A stretch of 56,000 nucleotides of DNA, taken from positions 1 through 56,000 of the forward strand of contig JACOUC010000011.1 of the NCBI GenBank assembly GCA_016178055.1, written 5' to 3'. Shown here piece after piece: positions 40,278-49,190 of this stretch (the first letter of the stretch is position 1; each line of letters begins with the position of its first letter). Below the pieces are notes generated by a model. The model made no database searches. It was not told where the DNA came from and was given only the letters and a program-made list of their open reading frames with translations. Position numbers and translations under genes: made by a program. The stretch comes from Chlamydiota bacterium. Its GTDB lineage: Bacteria; Auribacterota; JACPWU01.

Positions 40278-41691
40278 TTGAAAAATCAATGATTTGGAGG
40301 GCAGGTTCCTGAAAAACTCCCAGAAAAAGGATGCCGACCATCGAAATCAAAATAGCGATACGGGCCGGTAAACTGATCGTAATCGGCGTTGTGCTTTGAG
40401 GTTCGTCCATATACATTTTTTTCACAATCATTAAATAGTAATAAAGAGAGATCACCACGTTCGCAGCTCCAAGGAAGGCAAGCCAGGTCAGTCCTCCTTT
40501 TACAGCGGAGCTGATGAGTAAAAATTTTCCGAAGAATCCGGATAAGGGAGGGACTCCAGCTAAACTCATTAAAGCGATCAGCATGGCCGCTGCAAGGAAG
40601 GGAGAACGTTTAGAGAGACCTGTATAATCAGAAATTTCGTCATTGGGATGAACGTTAGAAAAAGTCACGATGATTAAAAAAATGCCTAAATTTGTAAAAA
40701 GATAAGACAAAAGATAATAAAGAACGCCACTGAGTCCCAAAGAAGAACCGGCGGCCAAGCCCATGAGTAAATAACCTGCATGACCGATACTGGAATATCC
40801 AAGAAATCTTTTGATGTTTTTTTGCGGGATGGCTCCGAGGTTCCCATAAAGAAGGGTCATGGCCGAAAAGAGACTTAAGACTAATATCCACGGGGCTCTC
40901 AATTGAGGGAACGCACTAAAAAGTAAACGAACGAGCACCACAAATCCGGCAGCCTTTGATCCCACGGATAAAAATGCACTGACCGGTGTGGGAGATCCTT
41001 CATAAACATCGGGGACCCAAAGTTGAAATGGAACAGCTGCAATTTTAAAACCGATTCCTGCCAAGATCATCAAAAATCCTAAAAGAAGAATTTTTTCATT
41101 CATCGGATGCTGAGCGACATATTGAACAATTTCTGAAAAATGGGTTGAGCCGGTGACGCCATAAATAAAGCTGATTCCATAAAGAAGAAACCCGGATGAA
41201 AGGGCTGCTAAAATCAAATATTTGAGGCCCGCCTCGATGGATTTTGCATCGGTTCTTAAATAGGTCGACATGATAAAAAAGGAGATCGTGACAAGCTCGA
41301 GGGAAACGAAGAGGACTAGAAAATCGACAGAGGAAGATAAAAAAATCATTCCGAGAGTGGCCATGAGGATTAAAAGAAAAAACTCACCCTGACCCCGTTC
41401 GAGGTTGTGTGCATAATCGCGAGACATGATGAGAACGAAAAGAGAAGTCAGAATAAAAAAGGCTTTAAAAAAATAAGCGAGGGCATCATTCACATAAAGT
41501 TCCGGATAAAGGGTTGTGCCCTTTCCCCAGTTAAAAATATGAAATAGGAAAAGAATGAATGTAAAAACAATGCTCCACGTTCCTATTCTTTCTTTCTTTG
41601 AAAAAATATCAATAAAGAAAAGAACGATTAATGTAGCAATGCTGATCAATTCGATGTTAAAAGATTGAAAAAGAGAGATGAAAGGGCTCAT
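40252..41691 (-). CDS. nuoN: NADH-quinone oxidoreductase subunit N
   Basis: About 479 aa from ATG 41691, preceded by GAAAGGGG and overlapping the nuoM stop (ATGA). It has about 13-14 TM helices and the antiporter-like signature FKIAAVPFQLWVPDVYEGSPTPVSAFLSVGSKAAGF, including the proton-path Lys residues. It belongs to the distal membrane arm of complex I. It is last in the nuoJKLMN operon and convergent with leuD. Confidence 0.95.
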   Translation of the reverse strand: MSPFISLFQSFNIELISIATLIVLFFIDIFSKKERIGTWSIVFTFILFLFHIFNWGKGTTLYPELYVNDALAYFFKAFFILTSLFVLIMSRDYAHNLERGQGEFFLLILMATLGMIFLSSSVDFLVLFVSLELVTISFFIMSTYLRTDAKSIEAGLKYLILAALSSGFLLYGISFIYGVTGSTHFSEIVQYVAQHPMNEKILLLGFLMILAGIGFKIAAVPFQLWVPDVYEGSPTPVSAFLSVGSKAAGFVVLVRLLFSAFPQLRAPWILVLSLFSAMTLLYGNLGAIPQKNIKRFLGYSSIGHAGYLLMGLAAGSSLGLSGVLYYLLSYLFTNLGIFLIIVTFSNVHPNDEISDYTGLSKRSPFLAAAMLIALMSLAGVPPLSGFFGKFLLISSAVKGGLTWLAFLGAANVVISLYYYLMIVKKMYMDEPQSTTPITISLPARIAILISMVGILFLGVFQEPALQIIDFSIKGLLTSF

Positions 41692-43214
41692 GCTTCCCCT
41701 TTCATCTGATGAGTCGCTTGGCAAGCGACGGCTCGAGTCGTATTCTTTTCAGAACGATGAATGATTTTGGATGTTCCCTGATCAATAAGGTTTATTAATA
41801 AAGAAGGCCAAAATCCAACGATCAGGAGGACCGCGATGAGAAGCACAAAAGGAATTTTCTGAAAAAAGCTTTTTACATCCTGAACGTGATTCCAGCGGGG
41901 ATTGAGAGGGCCAAAGAAGACGCCTCGAATCATTCGTAGGAGATAGGTTGCGGTAATAATAATTCCAAAAACAGCTAGAATCCCTTGAAAAGGGTGGCGG
42001 CTCCAGGCCCCTAAAAAAATAAGAATTTCAGCCACAAAATTGGCAAATCCAGGAAGTCCGCTTGAAGCCATCGCTGCCATGCTAAAACAAGTCGCAATGA
42101 AGGGAAGTTTTTTTGCCAGACCTCCGAACTCCTCAACCATTCGTGTATGGGTTTCATTATAGCAATGACCAATCAAGGCAAAAGAAAGGGCGGCCATAAT
42201 TCCATGGGCAAAAATCATGAGGATAGCGCCATTCAAGCCTTCTGAATTAAGACAGGCAATGCCCAACAGAACGTAGCCCATGTGACTACAGCTTGAGTAC
42301 CCGACAATAAATTTCATATCTTTTTGTGTGAGGGCAATCCAGCCGCAGTAAATCATGTTGAGAGAAGCTAAATAGGCGAGGGGTTTTGCCCAATAATGGG
42401 CGCCTTCAGGGAGAAGATTAATGGCAATGCGAATGATGGCATAGGCCCCTAATTTCTTTAAGACTCCGGCATGAAGCATGCTCACAGCTGAAGGAGCAGC
42501 CGCATAACCCATGGGGGACCAAGTGTGAAAAGGCCAGAGGGAAGCGATCACTCCAAATCCAATCGTGATGAGTGGGAAAAGCCAAATTTGCAGTTGAGAA
42601 TTTAAAGGATGAATGCTCAAGAATTGCTCTAGCTCTGGAATGCTAAATGTAGTAAGCCCTGTTGAAAAATAAAGGACCAATAATGCGACCAGGGAAAGAA
42701 CGGCTCCGCTCGTGATATAAAGCGTTAGCTTCATCGTGGCATATTCTTTGTTGGTGGAGCCCCAAATCCCAATGAGAGGATACATGGGGATCACAGCCAT
42801 TTCGTAAAAAAAATAGAAAAGGAAAAGATCCAATGAAATAAAAACGCCGTAAACGCTTGTAATGAGGAAGAGAAAAAACACAAAATATTCTTTAATTCTT
42901 GTTTTAATGGAGTATGAAATAAGAACGCCTGTAAAGGCACAAAAGCCTTGAAGTAGAATCATGACGATCCCTATTCCATCTACACCGACGTGATAGGAAA
43001 TGCCGAGTGATTTGACCCAGGAAATCTGATTGACAAATTGATATCCTCCGAGCCCCCGATCGTAACGGGCCCAGACAAAAAGGGCCAAAGCAAGCGGTAT
43101 GGAGGTTGCAATGACGGCCACACGACGAATCCACGTCTCTTTCTCTTTGGGAAGGAAGAGAATGGATAGGGCGCCCATCAAAGGGGATAGTAAAATGTAA
43201 GTAAGAATGCTCAT
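41688..43214 (-). CDS. nuoM: NADH-quinone oxidoreductase subunit M
   Basis: The 508-aa antiporter-like subunit has the conserved Glu in FFYEMAVIPMYPLIGIWG and the SLWPFHTWSPMGYAAAPSAVSMLHAGVLKKLGAYAI block with His and Lys residues of the proton channel. It has about 14 TM helices and normal length. The end overlaps nuoN. An AT-rich repeat lies in the gap between it and nuoL. Confidence 0.95.
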   Translation of the reverse strand: MSILTYILLSPLMGALSILFLPKEKETWIRRVAVIATSIPLALALFVWARYDRGLGGYQFVNQISWVKSLGISYHVGVDGIGIVMILLQGFCAFTGVLISYSIKTRIKEYFVFFLFLITSVYGVFISLDLFLFYFFYEMAVIPMYPLIGIWGSTNKEYATMKLTLYITSGAVLSLVALLVLYFSTGLTTFSIPELEQFLSIHPLNSQLQIWLFPLITIGFGVIASLWPFHTWSPMGYAAAPSAVSMLHAGVLKKLGAYAIIRIAINLLPEGAHYWAKPLAYLASLNMIYCGWIALTQKDMKFIVGYSSCSHMGYVLLGIACLNSEGLNGAILMIFAHGIMAALSFALIGHCYNETHTRMVEEFGGLAKKLPFIATCFSMAAMASSGLPGFANFVAEILIFLGAWSRHPFQGILAVFGIIITATYLLRMIRGVFFGPLNPRWNHVQDVKSFFQKIPFVLLIAVLLIVGFWPSLLINLIDQGTSKIIHRSEKNTTRAVACQATHQMKGEA

Positions 43215-43224
43215 CGGTTCCTTT

Positions 43225-43346
43225 TAAATCAAAAATCAAATATCAAAAATCAAAATTATGGTAGAGATTGATGAAAAACTTCTGAAACGCATGAATTTTT
43301 GAATTTTAATTTGTCATTTTGATATTTGCATTTTGATTTTTGATTT
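43225..43346. repeat. AT-rich word-repeat hairpin (subfamily B), copy 2
   Basis: The arms AAATCAAAAATCAAATATC and GATATTTGCATTTTGATTTTTG enclose a centre GGTAGAGATTGATGAAAAAC and TTCTGAAACGCATG, clearly homologous to the centre of 27247-27447. It lies between nuoL and nuoM. Confidence 0.8.
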
Positions 43347-43358
43347 AACTCTGTTGTT

Positions 43359-45200
43359 TTATCTCAATAAAAGAACAAACACCAATCCTGCAACTCCAGC
43401 GAAGAAAATAAGCGCATACGTCTGCACTCTTCCTGTTTGGCAAAATCTTAAAATTTCACCACTGGTTCGGGTTGTTTTTGCTACACCATTTACCCAAAGA
43501 CGCATCAGAATATAACGATCAAAAAGTTGGCAAGAAATCGCGATCGTTTGTTGAACATAGTCCACGATCCATTGATAAAGAGGGTCGATATAGTATTTTT
43601 GAATGAGAATTTCATGGGGAATTCTAAAAATTTTTTTCAAGAAGTGAGCACCCTGGGCATTTCTCCAAGAATAAAGAAGAAATGCGCATAGAACACCCGA
43701 AAACACAATTCCTTGAGAAAGGATGGCGAGATGTTGGTTCAGGGGCTCATGAGCTGAGCCCGAAATCCATTCTGGAATTCCAATAAAACCTGTGACAACA
43801 GCACCGATCGCTAAAATAATGAGGGGTCCTGTCATTACCTTAGGTGATTCGTGAGGGGCATGTTTCCATTTTTTGGGGCCCAGAAAAGCGACAAAGACGG
43901 CTCGAGACATGTAAAAGGCGGTCATCCAGGTGACGATGAGTCCTGTTTTATAAAGGAAAGAATTATTTTGAAGGGCTACAAGAAGAATTTCATCTTTACT
44001 CCAAAAACCGCTGAAGGGAAAAACGGCAGCCAGGGCCAATGACCCAATGAGAAATGTCAAAGTCGTTACAGACATTTTTTTTGAAAGCGCACCCATTTCC
44101 CAAATATTTTGGGTGTGAAGGGCATGAATCACACTGCCCGCTCCCAAGAAAAGAAGCGCTTTAAAAAAGGCATGAGTTGCTAAATGGTACATTCCGGCCG
44201 TTTTTGCGCCAAGGCCCATGGCCATCACCATCAGGCCCAATTGGCTCAAGGTAGAATAAGCCAAGATACGCTTAATATCATTTTGAACCAAGGCGATGCT
44301 TGCTGCAAAAATAGAAGTAAATCCTCCTATATATGAAATCAGAATCATCGCATCAGGGGATGAGTCAAAGAGGAAAAAGAGCCGTGCCAATAAATAAATA
44401 CCTGCGGCAACCATGGTGGCGGCATGAATGAGGGCGCTAACAGGAGTAGGGCCTTCCATGGCATCTGGCAGCCAAACGTGCAATGGAAATTGGGCCGATT
44501 TTCCTAAAACGCCGCAAAAAATTAAAGTTCCGACGAGAGCGAGCGTCCCTGGATGGACAAGACCTAATTCAAACAGTCGAGGTAAAATCGATTCAATTTG
44601 ATGAAAATTAAAGGTGCCTTGCGCAGTTCCTTGGCTGCAGATGGTCCAACACAAAAGAATCCCCAGCATGAAACCAAAATCTCCCACCCGATTTACAAGA
44701 AATGCCTTATTTCCTGCATCAGCAGCACTATCCTTCTCAAACCAGAATCCAATTAAGAGATAAGAACTGGCTCCAACCAATTCCCAGAAAATAAACATTT
44801 GGATAAAATTATTTGAAAGAATAATCCCTAGCATTGAAAATGCAAAGAGACTTAAAGAGGCAAAATAACGCGATTTTCCAGGGTCCTTTTCCATGTACCC
44901 CAGAGAATAAATAAAAATAGTGCTGCCAATTCCGGTTACCACGAGAAGCATGAGTAAGGATAATTTGTCTAGAATCCATCCGATCTCGAGCTGGATAGAT
45001 TCGATGTGAATCCATATAATCGAGTTTTCTTGAGGGTGCCAGCCTGGATGAAACGATTGGATAAATAAAGCAAGCGTTGCAACAAATGAAATTAAAAGAC
45101 CTGTCATAGCAACCCCAGCGCTCAATTGAGGATAGCGCAGTGTAAGAAGGGTAATGATGACGCAAGCTATTAATGGCGAAAATAAAATGAGCCAAATCAT
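43359..45200 (-). CDS. nuoL: NADH-quinone oxidoreductase subunit L
   Basis: The 613-aa antiporter-like subunit has WELVGASSYLLIGFWFEK with the conserved Glu and FPLHVWLPDAMEGPTPVSALIHAATMVAAG with the His/Lys channel residues. The C-terminal part (IQKYYIDPLYQWIVDYVQ) is the amphipathic lateral helix that links the three antiporter subunits. The order J-K-L-M-N follows the usual nuo operon. Confidence 0.96.
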   Translation of the reverse strand: MIWLILFSPLIACVIITLLTLRYPQLSAGVAMTGLLISFVATLALFIQSFHPGWHPQENSIIWIHIESIQLEIGWILDKLSLLMLLVVTGIGSTIFIYSLGYMEKDPGKSRYFASLSLFAFSMLGIILSNNFIQMFIFWELVGASSYLLIGFWFEKDSAADAGNKAFLVNRVGDFGFMLGILLCWTICSQGTAQGTFNFHQIESILPRLFELGLVHPGTLALVGTLIFCGVLGKSAQFPLHVWLPDAMEGPTPVSALIHAATMVAAGIYLLARLFFLFDSSPDAMILISYIGGFTSIFAASIALVQNDIKRILAYSTLSQLGLMVMAMGLGAKTAGMYHLATHAFFKALLFLGAGSVIHALHTQNIWEMGALSKKMSVTTLTFLIGSLALAAVFPFSGFWSKDEILLVALQNNSFLYKTGLIVTWMTAFYMSRAVFVAFLGPKKWKHAPHESPKVMTGPLIILAIGAVVTGFIGIPEWISGSAHEPLNQHLAILSQGIVFSGVLCAFLLYSWRNAQGAHFLKKIFRIPHEILIQKYYIDPLYQWIVDYVQQTIAISCQLFDRYILMRLWVNGVAKTTRTSGEILRFCQTGRVQTYALIFFAGVAGLVFVLLLR

Positions 45201-45217
45201 AAGTCGCTATGCTCCTT

Positions 45218-45380
45218 AAATCCAAAAATCAAATATCCCGCCCAAGGGCGAGGCCCGCCACAGGCGGCAAAAATCAAAATGACAAACCAAAATTTAAAAT
45301 GCTTCCCTTGCAAGGGTGCTAGAATATTTTGAATTTTGATATGTCATTTTGCATTTTGATTTTTGGACTTTGGATTTTTC
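45218..45380. repeat. AT-rich word-repeat hairpin with nested GC insert
   Basis: This is a subfamily-A-type element (AATGCTTCCCTTGCAAGGGT in the centre, with GATTTTTGGACTTTGGATTTT in the right arm). Its left arm is interrupted at 45237-45268 by a GC-rich double hairpin, CGCCC-AA-GGGCG and CCGCC-ACA-GGCGG. It lies between nuoK and nuoL. Confidence 0.8.
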
Positions 45381-45384
45381 CTCT

Positions 45385-45687
45385 TTACCATCGTAAAGAT
45401 TTAATATAATCCGTATCAACAGATTTCTTGTTTCTAAAAAGCGTGATTAAAATTGCAAGACCTACTGCCACTTCAGCTGCTGCAATGGTCATGATAAAAA
45501 AAACAAAAATTTGTCCATCCAGATTGCCGGAAAAACGTGAAAACGCAACAAAAGATAAATTAACGGCATTGAGCATGATCTCTAGAGAAAGCAAAATCAT
45601 TAAGGCATTTCTCCTTAAAAGAACGCCCAAAATGCCTGTGGTGAAAAGAATCCCACTTAAAATGAGATAATGCTGTAAGGAAATCAT
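45385..45687 (-). CDS. nuoK: NADH-quinone oxidoreductase subunit K
   Basis: The 100-aa three-helix protein begins at ATG 45687 after AAGG, with a nuoJ overlap of 4 nt. [21 protein letters not shown] has the conserved Glu of the proton channel. Length is standard. Confidence 0.95.
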   Translation of the reverse strand: MISLQHYLILSGILFTTGILGVLLRRNALMILLSLEIMLNAVNLSFVAFSRFSGNLDGQIFVFFIMTIAAAEVAVGLAILITLFRNKKSVDTDYIKSLRW

Positions 45688-46184
45688 TTCCATCCTTTTT
45701 TTGATAACACCGTTACCCCTAGAATAGCTGTTAAAAGCACGAAGGAGATAATTTCAAAAGGTAAAAGGTGTTTAGTAAAAAGCAAATGCCCGACGGCTTC
45801 AATTGTTCCCTCACTCGACGGAATCATTTTAGATGGGTTTTGCAAAAAAGGTGCTAGAACAAAATAAAGTTCTGTTACAAAAGAAAGGGCGATAGGAACC
45901 GCAAACCAACGAGCTGGGCCCGAGCGAAAAGATTCTTCCCCTTCCTGGTCAAGATTGAGAAGCATGACGACAAAGAGAAAGAGAACAAGAATAGCGCCTG
46001 CGTAAACGATGAGTTGAATAGCGGCCACAAAATAAGCATGAAGCATGAGGTAGAGGGCTGCCAGGGCAAACATGGTTAAAACCAGATAAAGAACGGAATA
46101 AACAGGATGTCTTGTAAAAATAACAAGCAAGGCTGTTATGACCGCTAAAGTGGCAAAACAGTAAAAGAGAATAGATTCTAACAT
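45684..46184 (-). CDS. nuoJ: NADH-quinone oxidoreductase subunit J
   Basis: The 166-aa membrane subunit has five TM helices: [45 protein letters not shown] with the conserved helix-3 region, then [22 protein letters not shown]. It is the first gene of this nuoJKLMN operon. Subunits A-I, including the NADH and FeS arm, are not in the window; upstream is non-coding DNA and a convergently unrelated gene region. Confidence 0.93.
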   Translation of the reverse strand: MLESILFYCFATLAVITALLVIFTRHPVYSVLYLVLTMFALAALYLMLHAYFVAAIQLIVYAGAILVLFLFVVMLLNLDQEGEESFRSGPARWFAVPIALSFVTELYFVLAPFLQNPSKMIPSSEGTIEAVGHLLFTKHLLPFEIISFVLLTAILGVTVLSKKGWK

Positions 46185-46244
46185 GTAAATCCCCTTTTTA
46201 ATTTAAAATCCAGTCATGAAAATGAGACGTTGTTACTGGCTATT

Positions 46245-46271
46245 CCCCTCCTTTGTACCCCAAAGGGGAGG
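46245..46271. repeat. Stable hairpin in front of nuoJ
   Basis: CCCCTCCTTTG and CAAAGGGGAGG form an 11-position stem with one mismatch and one wobble, around a 5-nt loop. It would lie in the 5' leader of nuoJ or terminate oncoming transcription. No U-tract. Confidence 0.5.
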
Positions 46272-46313
46272 AACTCAATTTTCATCCACTTGGGTGGACT
46301 GAAAGTTCATGAT

Positions 46314-46437
46314 GACAAAAATCAAAATGCAAAATGACATACTAAAATTCAAAATTTCTAGTGCGATTGCAAGTGATACATTTTAGGTTTTACATTGTCC
46401 GACAAGATTTTTGATGTTTGATTTTTGGATTTTAATT
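46314..46437. repeat. AT-rich word-repeat hairpin (subfamily A with GTCCGACAAG), copy 2
   Basis: The arms AAAATCAAAATGCAAAATG and GATTTTTGATGTTTGATTTTT flank AGTGCGATTGCAAGTGATAC and TTGTCCGACAAG. It matches 32415-32542 including the GTCCGACAAG block. Confidence 0.8.
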
Positions 46438-46723
46438 GCCAAATTTTGCGTATTTTACCTTAGCCGCTTAGCTTTGTAAAGATTGCATCCTTCCTAGCAG
46501 AGAGTTTCTTCCAATTTTCATCAAGGCATAGAATGGAAGATGAATGATACTCTCTTGTCTTGAAAAATTAAGTTGAGAAATTTTGAGAGCATGGGAAACA
46601 TTTTTATCTTTTTCTTTTAGTTGGAAGGGTTCTGGTAAAGCAGTATCATACTTTTGGGGTTAAGCTGATAGATATATCTACTCTCATTAAAGGAAGTTAA
46701 ATCATTAAAAAATTGAGAAAAGC

Positions 46724-46891
46724 ATGAATTTTAATGGGGAAACAGAAGAAGAAAAATTATTGCGATGGATGAAAATCCCTCCGCGTAAAAAACTTGAGTG
46801 GCTTTATGAAATGCATCAATTTAATTTAAAATATGACTCATCCCGTGTAAAAAAAATTCGCAAAACTTTAAAGGCGCTAAGAAGTGAATAA
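46724..46891 (+). CDS. Small (55 aa) hydrophilic helical protein
   Basis: The ATG at 46724 follows GAGAAAAGC. The protein is 55 aa, begins MNFNGETEEEKLLRWMKI, and contains PPRKKLEWLYEMHQFN and a Lys/Arg-rich end (KKIRKTLKALRSE). It stops 2 nt before the recombinase gene, so the two are co-transcribed. I do not recognise a domain; the 'Pro-x-x-x-Lys-Leu-x-x-Leu' helix pattern recalls small helical proteins that precede genes with toxin or enzyme partners. The tight coupling and clean frame support a real gene. Confidence 0.6.
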   Translation: MNFNGETEEEKLLRWMKIPPRKKLEWLYEMHQFNLKYDSSRVKKIRKTLKALRSE

Positions 46892-46893
46892 AA

Positions 46894-47823
46894 ATGGAAA
46901 ATGAACCTTTAGAAGAAAGAGTTCGTATTTCTCCCTTAAAAGTCTTAATCGATGCCTTTATTCAGTTTCTTTCGGTGGAACGGGGTTTAAGTCTTAACAC
47001 GCAAGTCTCTTATCAACTCGATCTCGTTCAATTCCAAGGTTTCTTGGAGAAAAATAAAATTAAATCAGTTCATCAAATCACCCGCGAACATCTCACGGAT
47101 TTTCTTTACCTTAAAAAGGCTCAAGGCACTTCGGCAAGTTCTTTGGGAAGAAAAGGGGCGGCGCTTCGGAGTTTCTTTAAATTTCTATTAAGGGATGGAT
47201 ACTTAGCCCATAACCCGGCCGAGATTTTAACAAGTCCGAAGCGCTGGCATTTGATTCCGGAGGTTCTCTCAATTGAAGAAATTGAGAGACTTTTGAAATC
47301 TCCTGATGAGAAAACGACTTTGGGTCTTCGGGATAAGGCAGTTCTTGAATTAATGTACGCAACAGGAATGCGGATTTCGGAAGCAACTCATGTTAAAATT
47401 TCGGATCTTAATTTGGAGATGGGGTATGTGAGATGTTTGGGAAAAGGGAATAAAGAAAGGATTATTCCTGTAGGATCTCAAGCTGTCCGAATCGTAAAAA
47501 AATTTATTCTGAAATCAAGATCTCAGATTTTGGGACAGAAAATATCCGAGTATCTTTTCCCCTCGTCGCGTGGGAGTCCTTTGACACGACAGACGTTATG
47601 GCATCGCATTAAAAGGCATGTCAGGCAATCTAGAATCAAAAAAGAAGTCACGCCTCACACACTTCGTCATTCATTTGCAACCCATCTTTTAAGTGGAGGG
47701 GCAGATTTACGGGTGGTGCAAGAAATGTTGGGTCATGCAGATATTTCAACCACTCAAATCTATACTAGGGTGGATCGGTCGAGATTGAAAAATGTTCACA
47801 AACAATTTCATCCGAGGGGATAA
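46894..47823 (+). CDS. XerC/XerD-type tyrosine site-specific recombinase
   Basis: The 309-aa enzyme has an N-terminal SAM-like core-binding domain (LIDAFIQFLSVERGLSLNTQVSYQLDL) and a catalytic domain with the full R-K-H-R-H-Y set: Arg160 (TGMRISEA), Lys near 184 (GKGNKER), His255/Arg258 (HTLRHSFATHLL), His281 and Tyr290 (IYTRV). The normal role is resolution of chromosome dimers at dif. XerC and XerD cannot be separated from sequence alone. It is preceded by the 55-aa gene and followed by a large GC-rich repeat. Confidence 0.9.
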   Translation: MENEPLEERVRISPLKVLIDAFIQFLSVERGLSLNTQVSYQLDLVQFQGFLEKNKIKSVHQITREHLTDFLYLKKAQGTSASSLGRKGAALRSFFKFLLRDGYLAHNPAEILTSPKRWHLIPEVLSIEEIERLLKSPDEKTTLGLRDKAVLELMYATGMRISEATHVKISDLNLEMGYVRCLGKGNKERIIPVGSQAVRIVKKFILKSRSQILGQKISEYLFPSSRGSPLTRQTLWHRIKRHVRQSRIKKEVTPHTLRHSFATHLLSGGADLRVVQEMLGHADISTTQIYTRVDRSRLKNVHKQFHPRG

Positions 47824-47824
47824 A

Positions 47825-48030
47825 AAGCTCGAGGCTGGAAAAGCAGCTCGAGGCTCGAAGCTGGAAGCTTGAGGCAAAAACTCAAAACGGGCTGGAGGCT
47901 CGAAGCTCGAGGCAAAAGCAAAGAAAGCAGAAGTATTTACCTCGAGCCTTGAGCCTCGAGCAGAGTATTATCCTCGAGCCTTGAGCCTCGAGCTTCGAGC
48001 CCGTCTGAGAGCCTCGAGCTGCTTTTCCAT
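47825..48030. repeat. GC-rich word-repeat hairpin (GCTCGAGGCTCGAAG family), copy 2
   Basis: A long element with at least nine variants of GCTCGAGGCTCGAAG on the left and the complement on the right. Its reverse complement matches 13253-13365 including the AAATACTTCT and TTTGCTTTTGCC spacer words. It spans nearly the whole recombinase-trpS gap. Confidence 0.85.
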
Positions 48031-48079
48031 CCTATAATGTGCTGGAACCTAATATAAAATCGTGTAATATGAGTAGATT

Positions 48080-49072
48080 ATGGAACGCGTTTTAAGTGGC
48101 ACACGGCCGACGGATCGCCTACATTTAGGCAATTTTTTGGGTGCGATTGAAAATTGGAAAAAACTTGAAAGTCAGATTGGAACACGTTTTGACGAGTGTT
48201 TCTTCATGATTGCTGATTGGCATGCCCTGACGACAGAGTACGAACATCCCGAGCACCTTCGTGAAAATATTCGACAGGTGGCCATTGATTATATCAGTTC
48301 AGGGCTCAATCCTGAAAAATCCACCCTTTTTATTCAATCCCATGTCAAAGAACATGCGGAACTTCATCTCCTTCTTTCAATGCTCACCCCTTTAGCCTGG
48401 TTGGAAAGAAATCCAACTTATAAAGAGCAACTTCAGGAGATGAAAGAAAAAGATCTTAAAACCTACGGTTTTTTAGGATACCCCATCTTACAAACCTCGG
48501 ATATTTTAGCTTATCGGGCAACCACAGTTCCTGTAGGGATGGATCAGCTCCCTCATCTTGAGCTGTCCCGAGAAATGGTGCGCCGATTTAATTTTATTTA
48601 TCGAAAAAAGGTTTTTCCAGAACCTCAAAGTGTTTTAACCGAGATTCCAAAATTATTGGGAATTGACGGGCGCAAAATGAGTAAAAGCTATGGCAATGCA
48701 ATTTATCTATCAGATTCCCAGCCCGTTCTTAAAAAGAAAATTATGTCGACCTTAACGGATCCGGCAAGAAAATTGAGGACGGATAAAGGAACACCGGAGG
48801 TCTGTACCGTTTATTCTTATCATCAAATCTACAGTAAACCTGAACTGGATACCATTGCCCATGAATGTCGAGAAGCGCTTCGCGGGTGCACCGATTGCAA
48901 AATGAATCTTTTTAAAAATATGGCGCCTACTCTTCAGCCCATCCATGAAAAACGCTTGCAACTAGAGACGGAACCTAAAAAACTCGATGAAATTCTGAAG
49001 AAGGGAACTGAAAAGGCCAGGTCTTTTGCCGAGCGAACTTTGAAAGAAGTCAGGGAAGTGATGGGGCTTTAA
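48080..49072 (+). CDS. trpS: Tryptophanyl-tRNA synthetase
   Basis: The 330-aa class I synthetase has the HIGH-like RLHLGNFLGAIENW with the TIGN-type variant of the signature and the KMSKS loop in LLGIDGRKMSKSYGN near residue 199. The central YPILQTSDILAYRATTVPVGMDQLPHLELSREMV is diagnostic of TrpRS. Length is normal. It activates Trp and charges tRNA-Trp. Confidence 0.96.
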   Translation: MERVLSGTRPTDRLHLGNFLGAIENWKKLESQIGTRFDECFFMIADWHALTTEYEHPEHLRENIRQVAIDYISSGLNPEKSTLFIQSHVKEHAELHLLLSMLTPLAWLERNPTYKEQLQEMKEKDLKTYGFLGYPILQTSDILAYRATTVPVGMDQLPHLELSREMVRRFNFIYRKKVFPEPQSVLTEIPKLLGIDGRKMSKSYGNAIYLSDSQPVLKKKIMSTLTDPARKLRTDKGTPEVCTVYSYHQIYSKPELDTIAHECREALRGCTDCKMNLFKNMAPTLQPIHEKRLQLETEPKKLDEILKKGTEKARSFAERTLKEVREVMGL

Positions 49073-49075
49073 AAG

Positions 49076-49176
49076 ACAGAGGAGAGAGGACAGAAGACAG
49101 AGAACAGAGAACAGAGAACAAATTGAAAAGATTTTATTTATTTTCTGTCATCTGACTTCTGATTTCTGATTTCTAA
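49076..49176. repeat. Word-repeat hairpin (GACAGAGAACAGAGAAC family)
   Basis: The left arm is a run of ACAGAGAACAGAGAACAGAG with GACAGA variants. The spacer holds AGATTTTATTTATTTTCTG, and the right arm has TCTGACTTCTGATTTCTG. It sits between trpS and scpA. Confidence 0.7.
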
Positions 49177-49190
49177 GTGTGGGGGTTATC

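Larger units (their letters stand above)
46185..46723. other. Non-coding region between nuoJ and the 55-aa gene
   Basis: It contains a strong hairpin at 46245-46271 and an AT-rich repeat at 46314-46437. The remainder (46438-46723) has no clear gene on either strand. A short frame from about 46600 reads ...KQYHTFGVKLIDISTLIKGS but has no start codon, so it is at most a remnant. A nuoJ promoter should lie here but I do not see a near-consensus one. Confidence 0.5.

Noticed and set aside
46598-46700. Possible small gene ending KQYHTFGVKLIDISTLIKGS
   Set aside because: No start codon and an upstream stop; it may be a remnant but the evidence is too thin.
47825-48030. CRISPR or integron attachment array after the recombinase gene
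   Set aside because: The same element also lies next to polA, far from any recombinase, and shows no regular repeat-spacer pattern.
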